From contig NZ_JACXAC010000003.1 in the NCBI RefSeq assembly GCF_014699055.1, forward strand, positions 558,001 to 622,000: a stretch of 64,000 nt of DNA, given 5' to 3'. Below the pieces are notes generated by a model. That model made no database searches. It worked only from the letters and a program-made list of their open reading frames with translations, and had not been told where the DNA came from. The translations under genes were made by a program, and so were the position numbers. Source of the DNA: Hymenobacter armeniacus. GTDB lineage: Bacteria > Bacteroidota > Bacteroidia > Cytophagales > Hymenobacteraceae. Of the stretch, positions 26,598 to 33,315 are shown piece by piece (the stretch's first letter is position 1; every line of letters starts with the position of its first letter).

Positions 26598-26753
26598 ATG
26601 AAAAGCAAGCTATTCCAAGCCTACGGCTACGAAAAGGAAAGCCGCTCCAAAGTCGCCGTGCTCCAAACGGAGCGGGCCGCTAACCTGGCAAAAGCCAAGG
26701 CCCTTTTCCGCAAATACTACGTGCTGACGTCGCCCGTCACCGAAGCCAACTAA
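26598..26753 (+). CDS. Small 51-aa hypothetical protein
   Basis: A short, highly charged helical protein (MKSKLFQAYGYEKESRSK, later NLAKAKALFRKYYVL). It sits between two co-directional genes and is preceded and followed by the same type of GC-rich hairpin. No family is recognised. Confidence 0.5.
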   Translation: MKSKLFQAYGYEKESRSKVAVLQTERAANLAKAKALFRKYYVLTSPVTEAN

Positions 26754-26823
26754 CCCCAACGGCGCCGGGGCCGGCCGCCAACTGGCCCCACCTTTTCCAC
26801 TCATCACCCCAACCATTTTCACC

Positions 26824-27534
26824 ATGTCCACCAAAGCCAAACCCCAACGCAGCGCCACCACCGAAGAAGTAGCGGCTCCCACCATGACCCTCACCAGCTC
26901 GGCCGCCGCCGTGCCGGCTTACCTCATCGAGAAGGCCGACGAGGCTACGGGCGAAGTCGTGCAGGTGCCCCGCTTCCGCTACCTGCCCGGCCACCCGCGC
27001 CAGGTGCGTTTCGATGCCAAAGCTGGCCAGTTCAACATCAACGGCACCGTGCCGCTTGGCAACGCCCTTTCCTTCATTCCGCTGGCTTGGCGCGTGTTTC
27101 AGGACGACATTCTGAACATGGGCCGCAAGCTGTGGGCCGAGCTGTTTTTTGCCGACGACAAAGGCGCCATCTGCGCCGTGCTCTTTCACGGCTACAGCGT
27201 CGAAAACCTGTACCGCCTCATTGAGCCGCTGTTTTACGACGACCTGACTTTGGCCGACGTGACGGTAAAGGTTACCGCCGAGAAGAAGCAGACCACGAAA
27301 GACGGCAAGACGGCCACCTACTACATCGCCCAATTCACCTACGAAGCCGCCGACGCGGCCGAGGTAGCCGCCCGCCGCGACTTCGCCCGCGACTTCCCCA
27401 TCTGGCGCGCCGAAACCTACACCGGCAGCGCCGACACGCGCATCCAGCACGGCTACACCGTCCCCGTCGAGGACGACCCCACCAGCCCCGAGCCGGCCGC
27501 CGCTGAGCCGGAGGCCTTGCCCCAGGCTGCCTAA
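26824..27534 (+). CDS. Hypothetical 236-aa protein, possibly DNA-recombination associated
   Basis: The core is beta-rich (FRYLPGHPRQVRFDAKAGQF, later LADVTVKVTAEKKQTT). There is a Ser/Ala-rich N-terminus and an acidic Pro/Glu-rich tail. Acidic tails of this kind are common in single-strand DNA-binding proteins, and a RecE-like nuclease gene follows, but I do not recognise a family. Product identity remains unknown. Confidence 0.65.
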   Translation: MSTKAKPQRSATTEEVAAPTMTLTSSAAAVPAYLIEKADEATGEVVQVPRFRYLPGHPRQVRFDAKAGQFNINGTVPLGNALSFIPLAWRVFQDDILNMGRKLWAELFFADDKGAICAVLFHGYSVENLYRLIEPLFYDDLTLADVTVKVTAEKKQTTKDGKTATYYIAQFTYEAADAAEVAARRDFARDFPIWRAETYTGSADTRIQHGYTVPVEDDPTSPEPAAAEPEALPQAA

Positions 27535-27601
27535 TGCCCCGGCCCCACGGTACCCGCCGTAGGGGCCACCCGGCTACCTCCCCACGTTCAAATCCGCTTT
27601 C

Positions 27602-27847
27602 ATGGATACCCTGACCGAAGCCTTGCAGCTGCTCATCGAGCAGCCGCCCCACGACGAAGCCGAGGCCGCCACGCTGTCCCACCTCGTCGAACTCGTGGCC
27701 ACCGCCGTGCCATTGCCCGACCTGCGCGACCTGGCCCCGGCCATCCGCCAGCTCTTTCCCGAGCCTACTTATTTGGTCGGCTGTGGCAGCGCCCACATCT
27801 GGCTGCACCGCGCCGCCGCTTCCCAACGACTTGCCATCATCCGCTAA
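27602..27847 (+). CDS. Hypothetical 81-aa protein
   Basis: A helical, acidic protein (MDTLTEALQLLIEQPPHDEAE) ending in a short basic segment. No family is recognised. It lies 19 bp before the nuclease gene. Confidence 0.55.
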   Translation: MDTLTEALQLLIEQPPHDEAEAATLSHLVELVATAVPLPDLRDLAPAIRQLFPEPTYLVGCGSAHIWLHRAAASQRLAIIR

Positions 27848-27866
27848 CATTCTTTCCTCAAACGTC

Positions 27867-28562
27867 ATGTTTCACGCCCTCACGCACTATCCCGACCTGA
27901 CCCAGGCCCAGCACCGCGCCCTGCCGTACATCAGCAACACCGACCTGAGCACCCTCAAAAACGAGTTGTTAGGCCAGCCCCGCCAGCTCAACCCCGTGGC
28001 CCTTGCCTATGGTAGCCACTTTCACACCGCCGTCCTGGAGCCTCCGCACTACCAGCGCACCGATGAGCGCGGCATCAAGTGGTCTGACCTGGAGCTGCTG
28101 GCCCGCCAGGTGCGCCGCCAACGCTACTGCCGCGACCTGCTTTATCGGGGCCTCGCCGAGCAGTCCTATACCGCCACCCACACCGCCACCGGGCTAGGGG
28201 TGAAGCTACGCCCCGACTTGTTGGTGGCCAGTCCCGCCGGCCGCTGCCTCACGCTCATCGACTTCAAAACCACCAGCAGCCCCGACCTGGCCCACTTCCT
28301 CACCACCATCGAGAAGTACGACTACGACCGCCAAGCTGCGCTTTATTTGGACGTACTCGGCGCCACCCGCTTCCTCATCATCGGCGTGCAAAAAAAGGCC
28401 CCGCACAACGTCTGGCGAGTCGAACTCACCGCCATGCCCAACCTCATCGAGCAGGGCCGCAAGAAGTACAGTACCCTGCTGCGCCACCACGCCCGTCGGC
28501 AGGCCACTATGTTGGCTCAGCAGCCGGGCGCGCCTGCCGGAGCATTGGCCATGGCAGCCTAA
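27867..28562 (+). CDS. PD-(D/E)XK exonuclease, RecE / exonuclease VIII-like
   Basis: Start ATG 27867 is chosen because the conserved entry YISNTDLSTLKNELLGQP follows shortly. The 231-aa product has ALAYGSHFHTAVLEP (the G-x-x-x-H motif of the RecE family), then LRPDLLV with the catalytic Asp and LIDFKTTSSPD with the D-x-K pair, and a QAALYLDVL helix (Q-x-x-x-Y). These are the motifs of RecE-type 5'-3' exonucleases used in phage recombination. A matching annealing protein is not evident, though the 236-aa gene upstream is a candidate. Confidence 0.85.
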   Translation: MFHALTHYPDLTQAQHRALPYISNTDLSTLKNELLGQPRQLNPVALAYGSHFHTAVLEPPHYQRTDERGIKWSDLELLARQVRRQRYCRDLLYRGLAEQSYTATHTATGLGVKLRPDLLVASPAGRCLTLIDFKTTSSPDLAHFLTTIEKYDYDRQAALYLDVLGATRFLIIGVQKKAPHNVWRVELTAMPNLIEQGRKKYSTLLRHHARRQATMLAQQPGAPAGALAMAA

Positions 28563-28603
28563 CTTGTTGTTATATTCTCTCATCCTCAACCTTGTAGTCG
28601 AGT

Positions 28604-28924
28604 ATGGCAACCTTCCAAATTTCCCGCACCAGCGGCCAGTATTGGTACCACCTGCGTGCCGACAACGGCGAAATTGTCCAGTCCGGCGAAGGCTACACCA
28701 GCAGGGCCAGCTGCGAGAACGGCATCCAGAGCGTCAAAGCCAATTGCCAGCCCCGGCGCTTCGAATCATTTTTCAATGCCGGCCAGTACGGCTTCAACCA
28801 CGTGGCCAGTAACGGTGAAATCATCGGCCGTAGCGAGAAGTACACCACCGCCCAGGCCCGCGACCACGGCCTGCAGGTCGTCATCCGCGAAGCCCCCGAG
28901 GCCCGGGTGCAGGACCTGAGCTAA
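28604..28924 (+). CDS. DUF1508 (YegP-type) tandem-repeat protein
   Basis: The 106-aa protein holds two copies of the DUF1508 repeat: one with NGEIVQSGEGYTSRASCENG at about residues 23-42 and one with NGEIIGRSEKYTTAQARDHG at about 69-88. Two repeats form the compact YegP-like dimeric fold of unknown function, widespread in bacteria. A strong terminator follows. Confidence 0.9.
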   Translation: MATFQISRTSGQYWYHLRADNGEIVQSGEGYTSRASCENGIQSVKANCQPRRFESFFNAGQYGFNHVASNGEIIGRSEKYTTAQARDHGLQVVIREAPEARVQDLS

Positions 28925-28946
28925 CAATGCAATTTTGTATTCACAA

Positions 28947-28980
28947 AAAAAGCCCGCTGATAACTTGCCAGCGGGCTTTT
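28947..28980 (+). terminator. Terminator after the DUF1508 gene
   Basis: AAAAAAGCCCGCTG and CAGCGGGCTTTTT pair around TAACTTGC-like loop sequence, ending in a T run. It closes the + strand block and may act in both directions. Confidence 0.8.
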
Positions 28981-29040
28981 TGCATTAGAAAATGAATGGC
29001 TGAAAACGGGGCTCGTGAGCGTGCTTATTTGCCGCAGCTG

Positions 29041-29973
29041 CTACCGTCGAGAAGCGAACGAACGCCGGAAGGCCAGGGGCGTGGTGCTTGTTTTGGCCTT
29101 GAACAGCTGGCTGAACGATTGGGCGTGCTCGAACCCCAGTTCGTAGGCAATTTCGCCCACCGTGAGGCTGGTGGCCGCCAGGCGTTCCTTGGCCCGCTCA
29201 ATCAGCCGGTGGTGAATGTGCTGTTGGGCGTTCTGCCCGGTGAATGAACGCAGCAAATCGCTCAAATAGCTCGGGGTCATGTGCACCTGCTCGGCCAAAT
29301 ACTGCACGCTCGGCAGGCCCCGCACCAGCGGCTGCTGCGCGTCAAAATAGGCGTCCAGCAACTCGTCCACTTGCTGCAGCAGCGCGCGGGTGGCCGGGCG
29401 TCGGGTCAGGAATTGCCGCTGGTAGAAGCGTTGCGCATACGTCAGCAGCAACTCCAGCTGCGCCAGCAGCACTTCCTGGCTCAGCGCGTCGAGCCGGCTG
29501 TTGAGCTCTTCGGCCATGTTCCAAAACAGCGCCACCAGCGTGGCCTGTTCTTTCTCGGAGAGGTGCAGGGCCTCATCGGTGGCGTAGGAGAAAAAGCCGT
29601 GCTGCTTGATGGTCTTGGCCAGCGGGTAGCCCAGCAGAAAGTCGGGGTGCACCAGCAGCACCCAGCCGCCCTGGCAGCCCACCTCCGGGGTGCCGCCCAC
29701 GCCCAGCACCTGGCCCGGGGCCGCCAGCAACAGGCTGCCGTCCGTGAAGTCGTAGCGGCCCTGCCCGTAGGGCAGTTGCCCGGCGCCCCCGGTCTTGAGC
29801 GCCATCTTGTAGAAACTCAGCACGTGCGGCCCGTCCGCCGACGCGGCCCGCATCGGGTGGGCCGTCGCGTCCACCAAGCTGATGAGCGGGTGCTGCGGCT
29901 TGGGCAGGCCCAGCGCCTCGTGCGCCTCGGCCAAGGAGTTAAAGCGGTGCGGTGCAGTGTCAGGTTTTTTCAT
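29041..29973 (-). CDS. AraC-family transcriptional regulator
   Basis: A 310-aa regulator with an N-terminal cupin-like sensor domain (about 30-190) and a C-terminal double HTH: VQYLAEQVHMTPSYLSDLLRS near 224-244 and LTVGEIAYELGFEHAQSFSQLFK near 276-298, closing with TTPLAFRR. It is on the same strand as, and 103 bp downstream of, an SDR gene that it may control. It is an ordinary cargo pair. Confidence 0.9.
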   Translation of the reverse strand: MKKPDTAPHRFNSLAEAHEALGLPKPQHPLISLVDATAHPMRAASADGPHVLSFYKMALKTGGAGQLPYGQGRYDFTDGSLLLAAPGQVLGVGGTPEVGCQGGWVLLVHPDFLLGYPLAKTIKQHGFFSYATDEALHLSEKEQATLVALFWNMAEELNSRLDALSQEVLLAQLELLLTYAQRFYQRQFLTRRPATRALLQQVDELLDAYFDAQQPLVRGLPSVQYLAEQVHMTPSYLSDLLRSFTGQNAQQHIHHRLIERAKERLAATSLTVGEIAYELGFEHAQSFSQLFKAKTSTTPLAFRRSFASRR

Positions 29974-30076
29974 AAGCGCAGGAAAGGCCCCCGGCTGCCA
30001 GGCGTTTCCGCACGCAGCGCCGGGGGCTACAACCCTAATATAGTGTCAGAAAAGGTGCCGGGCCGTGGCTGCTGGG

Positions 30077-30961
30077 CTAGTGGGACTGACGTGAAACGCC
30101 CTGCGCGGCCTCCGACACCGGGGCCCACTGCTCCCAGGTGGCCAGGCGCTCGGCGTAGGCGCCTCGTATCCAGGGCAGGTTCTGGCTGCCTAGGAAAAAG
30201 CGCAGCGGCGGTTCGGCCGCGTCCACCACGGCGAACAACGCCGGGGGCGTGGCCCGCGGGTCGCCGCCTTCCGACGACTTCAGGCGCTCCATGACCTGGG
30301 TGCGCAACCCCGTGTATACGTCCAGGCCGGGAGCGAATTTCAGGGACTGCTCGCTGCCGAACTCGGTGGCGTAGGCGCCGGGCTCCACCAGCGTCACGTG
30401 CAGGCCAAAGGGCTTGATTTCCGCGGCCAGGCTCTCGTGAATAGCCTCGAAGGCCCACTTCGAAGAACAGTAGTAGCCAATCAGCGGCAAGCTCACCAGC
30501 CCCAGCCCGCTCGACACGCCGATGAGGTGCCCGTGGCCCTGCGCCCGCAGCAGCGGCAGCGCCGCCTGAATGACGGCCAGCGTGCCGAATATGTTGGTTT
30601 CGTACAGCGCCCGTACATCCGCCGCGGGGGATTCCTCGATGGTGCCCACCAGCGAGTAGCCAGCGTTATTCACCACCACGTCGAGCCGCCCAAAGTGGGC
30701 GTGGGCCTGCGTCACGGCCGTCTGCACCTGGTCGGGTTGGGTCACGTCCAATTCCAGCGGCAGCACGTTGGCGCCGTAGGTGGCCGTCAGGTCGGCGATG
30801 CTCGCCAGCGTGCGGGCCGTGGCCGCTACTTGGTCGCCCCGCTGCAGGGCGGCTTCGGTCCATATGCGGCCAAAGCCGCGCGAGGCTCCCGTAATAAACC
30901 ATACTTTGCCCGGCGCGCTGGCCGTGCTGGTGTCCGTTGTTGCTTGTTGTGGTGCCATCAT
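30077..30961 (-). CDS. Short-chain dehydrogenase/reductase
   Basis: Start is placed at the MM pair (30961/30958), since the Rossmann motif TGASRGFGR follows 20 residues later. The 294-aa enzyme has NNAGYSL (NNAG motif), catalytic S in IGVSSGLGL and the YYCSSKWAFE Tyr-x-x-x-Lys motif. The family oxidises or reduces small substrates with NAD(P). The likely regulator is the AraC gene downstream. Confidence 0.9.
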   Translation of the reverse strand: MMAPQQATTDTSTASAPGKVWFITGASRGFGRIWTEAALQRGDQVAATARTLASIADLTATYGANVLPLELDVTQPDQVQTAVTQAHAHFGRLDVVVNNAGYSLVGTIEESPAADVRALYETNIFGTLAVIQAALPLLRAQGHGHLIGVSSGLGLVSLPLIGYYCSSKWAFEAIHESLAAEIKPFGLHVTLVEPGAYATEFGSEQSLKFAPGLDVYTGLRTQVMERLKSSEGGDPRATPPALFAVVDAAEPPLRFFLGSQNLPWIRGAYAERLATWEQWAPVSEAAQGVSRQSH

Positions 30962-31089
30962 TTTTGGGTTGAGGTAAGAACACTGCAAAGCTTGCCGGCG
31001 ACCAGGGCGCAGATTGTAGGCGAATTCAGGAAATGCGTAGGCAAAACGAGGACACCGAATCACCAAGATGCCGCCCAACTTCACCGCGC

Positions 31090-31130
31090 ACGAAAAAGCC
31101 GGCCCCTGTCAAACAGGAGCCGGCTTTTTC
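31090..31130 (-). terminator. Terminator after the 154-aa gene
   Basis: AAAAAGCCGGC and GCCGGCTTTTT bracket a CCTGT/ACAGG inner stem, giving a long hairpin with flanking A and T runs. It lies 17 bp from the stop of the 154-aa gene. Confidence 0.8.
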
Positions 31131-31146
31131 GTTATAGAGTCGGCGG

Positions 31147-31611
31147 CTAATCCACCGCCAATGCCGGGGCAGCGTCAGGCGCGTCGACCAGCTTTTCCGG
31201 CGCCACCATCTGAGCGGCTTTGCCGGCCTGCGCGGGCGGAACAATCGGTGTCCCGGTTGCCACCAGCTCGCCAAACAGCACGTTAGCCGGCAGCGGCTGT
31301 CCGCCATTGCCGTCCGGCACTTGATTGAAGATAACTAGCTCCTCGCCGGGCGTGCTGTTCGCCAACTCGTCTACTAGCGCCCCTTTCACACCGCCGGCGT
31401 GCAACGCTTGCGTGAGCAGGGTGTAGGTGCTCACGTCCACGTTGTAGAGCTGGTTCAGTACATTCATTTGCGCTGCTGCATCCTCAGCTGAAGTAATGGA
31501 GTCAGCCAGCAATTGAGAATAACGCCGGGCTTTGGCGTCAGCTTTGGCGCGAAGCTTAATAGCGCGCTTCATGCGCTGCTTAAATTGAACTTGATAGGCC
31601 GTAAGTGCCAT
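31147..31611 (-). CDS. Conserved small Bacteroidota protein, paralogue A
   Basis: A 154-aa protein starting MALTAYQVQFKQRMKRAIKL, with a basic N-terminal helix and an Ala/Pro-rich tail. The next gene upstream encodes a paralogue with the same entry (MALTGYQLQYKRRMKKALAL). The function is unknown. With the two upstream genes it forms a co-directional triad. Confidence 0.65.
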   Translation of the reverse strand: MALTAYQVQFKQRMKRAIKLRAKADAKARRYSQLLADSITSAEDAAAQMNVLNQLYNVDVSTYTLLTQALHAGGVKGALVDELANSTPGEELVIFNQVPDGNGGQPLPANVLFGELVATGTPIVPPAQAGKAAQMVAPEKLVDAPDAAPALAVD

Positions 31612-31642
31612 AATGAATTAAAAGTTGAGCGTAAGAAAATAC

Positions 31643-31987
31643 TTAGTCCAGGTCCGCGTCGGGCGGAAGCATGGCATCAGTTGAATTGGCCACTAGGTTG
31701 ACAAACATGACCGCCGGCGCCCCACCTAGGCTGGCCGCCGCCACCTGATTCAAAGCGGCTGCAGTACCGGCCACCCGGTAGCCGTTCACCAGGTCCGTGT
31801 GCAGGCTTAGGTTCGTGCCATACAGCGTGTTGATGCGGTCTATACGACCCGCCGCGATTTCGCCCTGCGCCAGCACCGTCACCAGCCGGGCCACCAGGAA
31901 ACGGGCCTGCCTGTCAGCCTTGGCCCGTAAGGCCAGCGCCTTTTTCATGCGCCGCTTGTATTGCAGCTGATACCCGGTGAGTGCCAT
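31643..31987 (-). CDS. Conserved small Bacteroidota protein, paralogue B
   Basis: Start ATG 31987 is chosen because it aligns with the paralogue's MALT entry; an upstream in-frame ATG adds a hydrophobic extension that runs over a terminator hairpin. The 114-aa protein has the same basic N-terminal helix and a shared NTLYGTNLS / NQLYNVDVS segment near residue 54. Unknown function. Confidence 0.65.
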   Translation of the reverse strand: MALTGYQLQYKRRMKKALALRAKADRQARFLVARLVTVLAQGEIAAGRIDRINTLYGTNLSLHTDLVNGYRVAGTAAALNQVAAASLGGAPAVMFVNLVANSTDAMLPPDADLD

Positions 31988-32015
31988 AGAAAAGGGGAGG
32001 AGTGAGGTAAGAAAA

Positions 32016-32045
32016 AACGGCCAGCCGGTAATGGCTGGCCGTTCC
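32016..32045 (-). terminator. Terminator after the 248-aa gene
   Basis: ACGGCCAGCC and GGCTGGCCGT pair perfectly over a 6-nt GGTAAT loop, with a run of A on the left (T run on the minus strand). It separates the 248-aa gene from paralogue B. Confidence 0.75.
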
Positions 32046-32061
32046 GACAAGTTCTCATGGC

Positions 32062-32808
32062 TTAGGCCACGTACTCAATCGCCAGCGGGTTAGTGCTGTT
32101 GTTGTTGAGGGGATAGAACTTGCCGTTTACCTGCTGGTAGAAGTTGATGCCCACTACGCCCACCACTAGGTTGGCCGCAGGCGGAGCTGCCGGCAGGCTG
32201 GCCACCACGGCCTGGTTCACCAGGGCCGCGCTGTTCACTGCCAGGATGCCCAGCGGAGCCGCCACCACGGCATTGGTGAAGGTCAGCGTCTCCATGTCCA
32301 GCGACGACACGGCAAACACCACCTCGAAGTGCGTCGTCCCCTGCGGGGCGGCAATGTCCGAGGCCGGGTTCAGCGCCGGGATGCTCAGCGTCACGTCCGC
32401 GCCGTTGCCCGTCACCTCAAAGGGGAAGTACATCGTCTGTCCGATGCCAGCCCCCGCGTTGAAGTTGAAGCCCAGCAACGGCGCCGAGTTCGAGGCGTCG
32501 AAAACGCGCTGGCCCCGGTCGTTGGTGTCGTCGAGGCCGATGACTTCGCGCATGGCCTTGGTCAGGCGCGAGGCCACGCGGCTGTCGCTGGCCGAGGCAA
32601 TGGCCACGCGCAACGAGTCGCGCAGCACCTTGCTGTAGCTGGCCGCCAGGCCAAATTCCGAGGCGTTTTCACGAGTCCGCGCCATGCTGGCCGAGTTCAT
32701 GAACTTGGCTTTGTTGGAAGCCGGCTTCTGCGCCACCGAGCCATCCTTGCGGAAGACCAGCCCGCCCACCGTCCCCTGCAGGCCCAAAATTCCAGTTTGT
32801 TGTGCCAT
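32062..32808 (-). CDS. Conserved Bacteroidota protein of unknown function (248 aa)
   Basis: Start ATG 32808 gives MAQQTGILGLQGTVGGLVF. The N-terminal half (FMNSASMARTRENASEFGLA, LRDSLR, SRLTKAMREVIGLDDTNDRG, LLGFNFNAG) follows a pattern I know from many Bacteroidota proteins in which a TIGGxxF entry is followed by RTRENxxEFG and KxLLKGFNFN. Their role is not established. The second half is beta-rich and could be structural. The gene heads the triad with paralogues A and B. Confidence 0.75.
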   Translation of the reverse strand: MAQQTGILGLQGTVGGLVFRKDGSVAQKPASNKAKFMNSASMARTRENASEFGLAASYSKVLRDSLRVAIASASDSRVASRLTKAMREVIGLDDTNDRGQRVFDASNSAPLLGFNFNAGAGIGQTMYFPFEVTGNGADVTLSIPALNPASDIAAPQGTTHFEVVFAVSSLDMETLTFTNAVVAAPLGILAVNSAALVNQAVVASLPAAPPAANLVVGVVGINFYQQVNGKFYPLNNNSTNPLAIEYVA

Positions 32809-32982
32809 TGTGAAAAGTAAGTTGTTGAAATGCGCTTGTCTTGCCAATAGCGGCCAGCTCCATAACCCGCATTCATAGTCAGGGCGCTGTTTGTGGAGCC
32901 GAAATACTTCAAGTAAATTTGACAAACCAACCGCCGCGCCCCGTTTAACCCGGTCTGCCCTTCCATACCCCGCCCCAGTCCC

Positions 32983-33186
32983 GTGCCCCGCATCTGCCTA
33001 TACCCGAAAGACGTGGCCACCCTTACCGGCCGCAGCTACGACGCCGCTAAGCGCCTGGTACGCCGCGCCCGCCAGGCCGCTGGGAAGCCGGCCGGGGCCC
33101 TGGTCTCCATCCAGGACTTTTGCCGCCTCACCGGCCTCAACGCCGAGGAAGTGTCCGCCGCCCTGAATGCCCCTGCTTCCCGCTAG
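32983..33186 (+). CDS. Small HTH protein of mobile-element type
   Basis: A GTG-started 67-aa protein: CLYPKDVATLTGRSYDAAKRL forms a helix-turn-helix, followed by LVSIQDFCRLTGL. Small proteins with this DVA-x-x-TG-x-S-x-x-AxR pattern are common beside integrases in Bacteroidota. It is divergent from the triad. The start codon is uncertain because no ATG is available upstream. Confidence 0.6.
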   Translation: MPRICLYPKDVATLTGRSYDAAKRLVRRARQAAGKPAGALVSIQDFCRLTGLNAEEVSAALNAPASR

Positions 33187-33189
33187 CTC

Positions 33190-33233
33190 GCACCGTACTC
33201 CAAGGCACCTCAAAGCGTACTCGAAGGCACCAC
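33190..33233. repeat. Two tandem 22-bp imperfect repeats
   Basis: GTACTC-n-AAGGCACC followed by a CAAAGCG/CGAAGCG end occurs twice in a row at 33190-33233, between the small HTH gene and the DUF6493 gene. It could be a protein-binding iteron pair; only two units are seen. Confidence 0.4.
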
Positions 33234-33315
33234 GAAGCGCAAACTAGCAGCGAGCAACGCACTGCTTTCCGACCGCCATTATTGTTCAAGCAATAAATCC
33301 GAGCCTAAGAACCTG

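Noticed and set aside
29041..30961. AraC/SDR pair as part of a defence or RNA system
   Set aside because: Both are common metabolic families with no link to the neighbouring genes.
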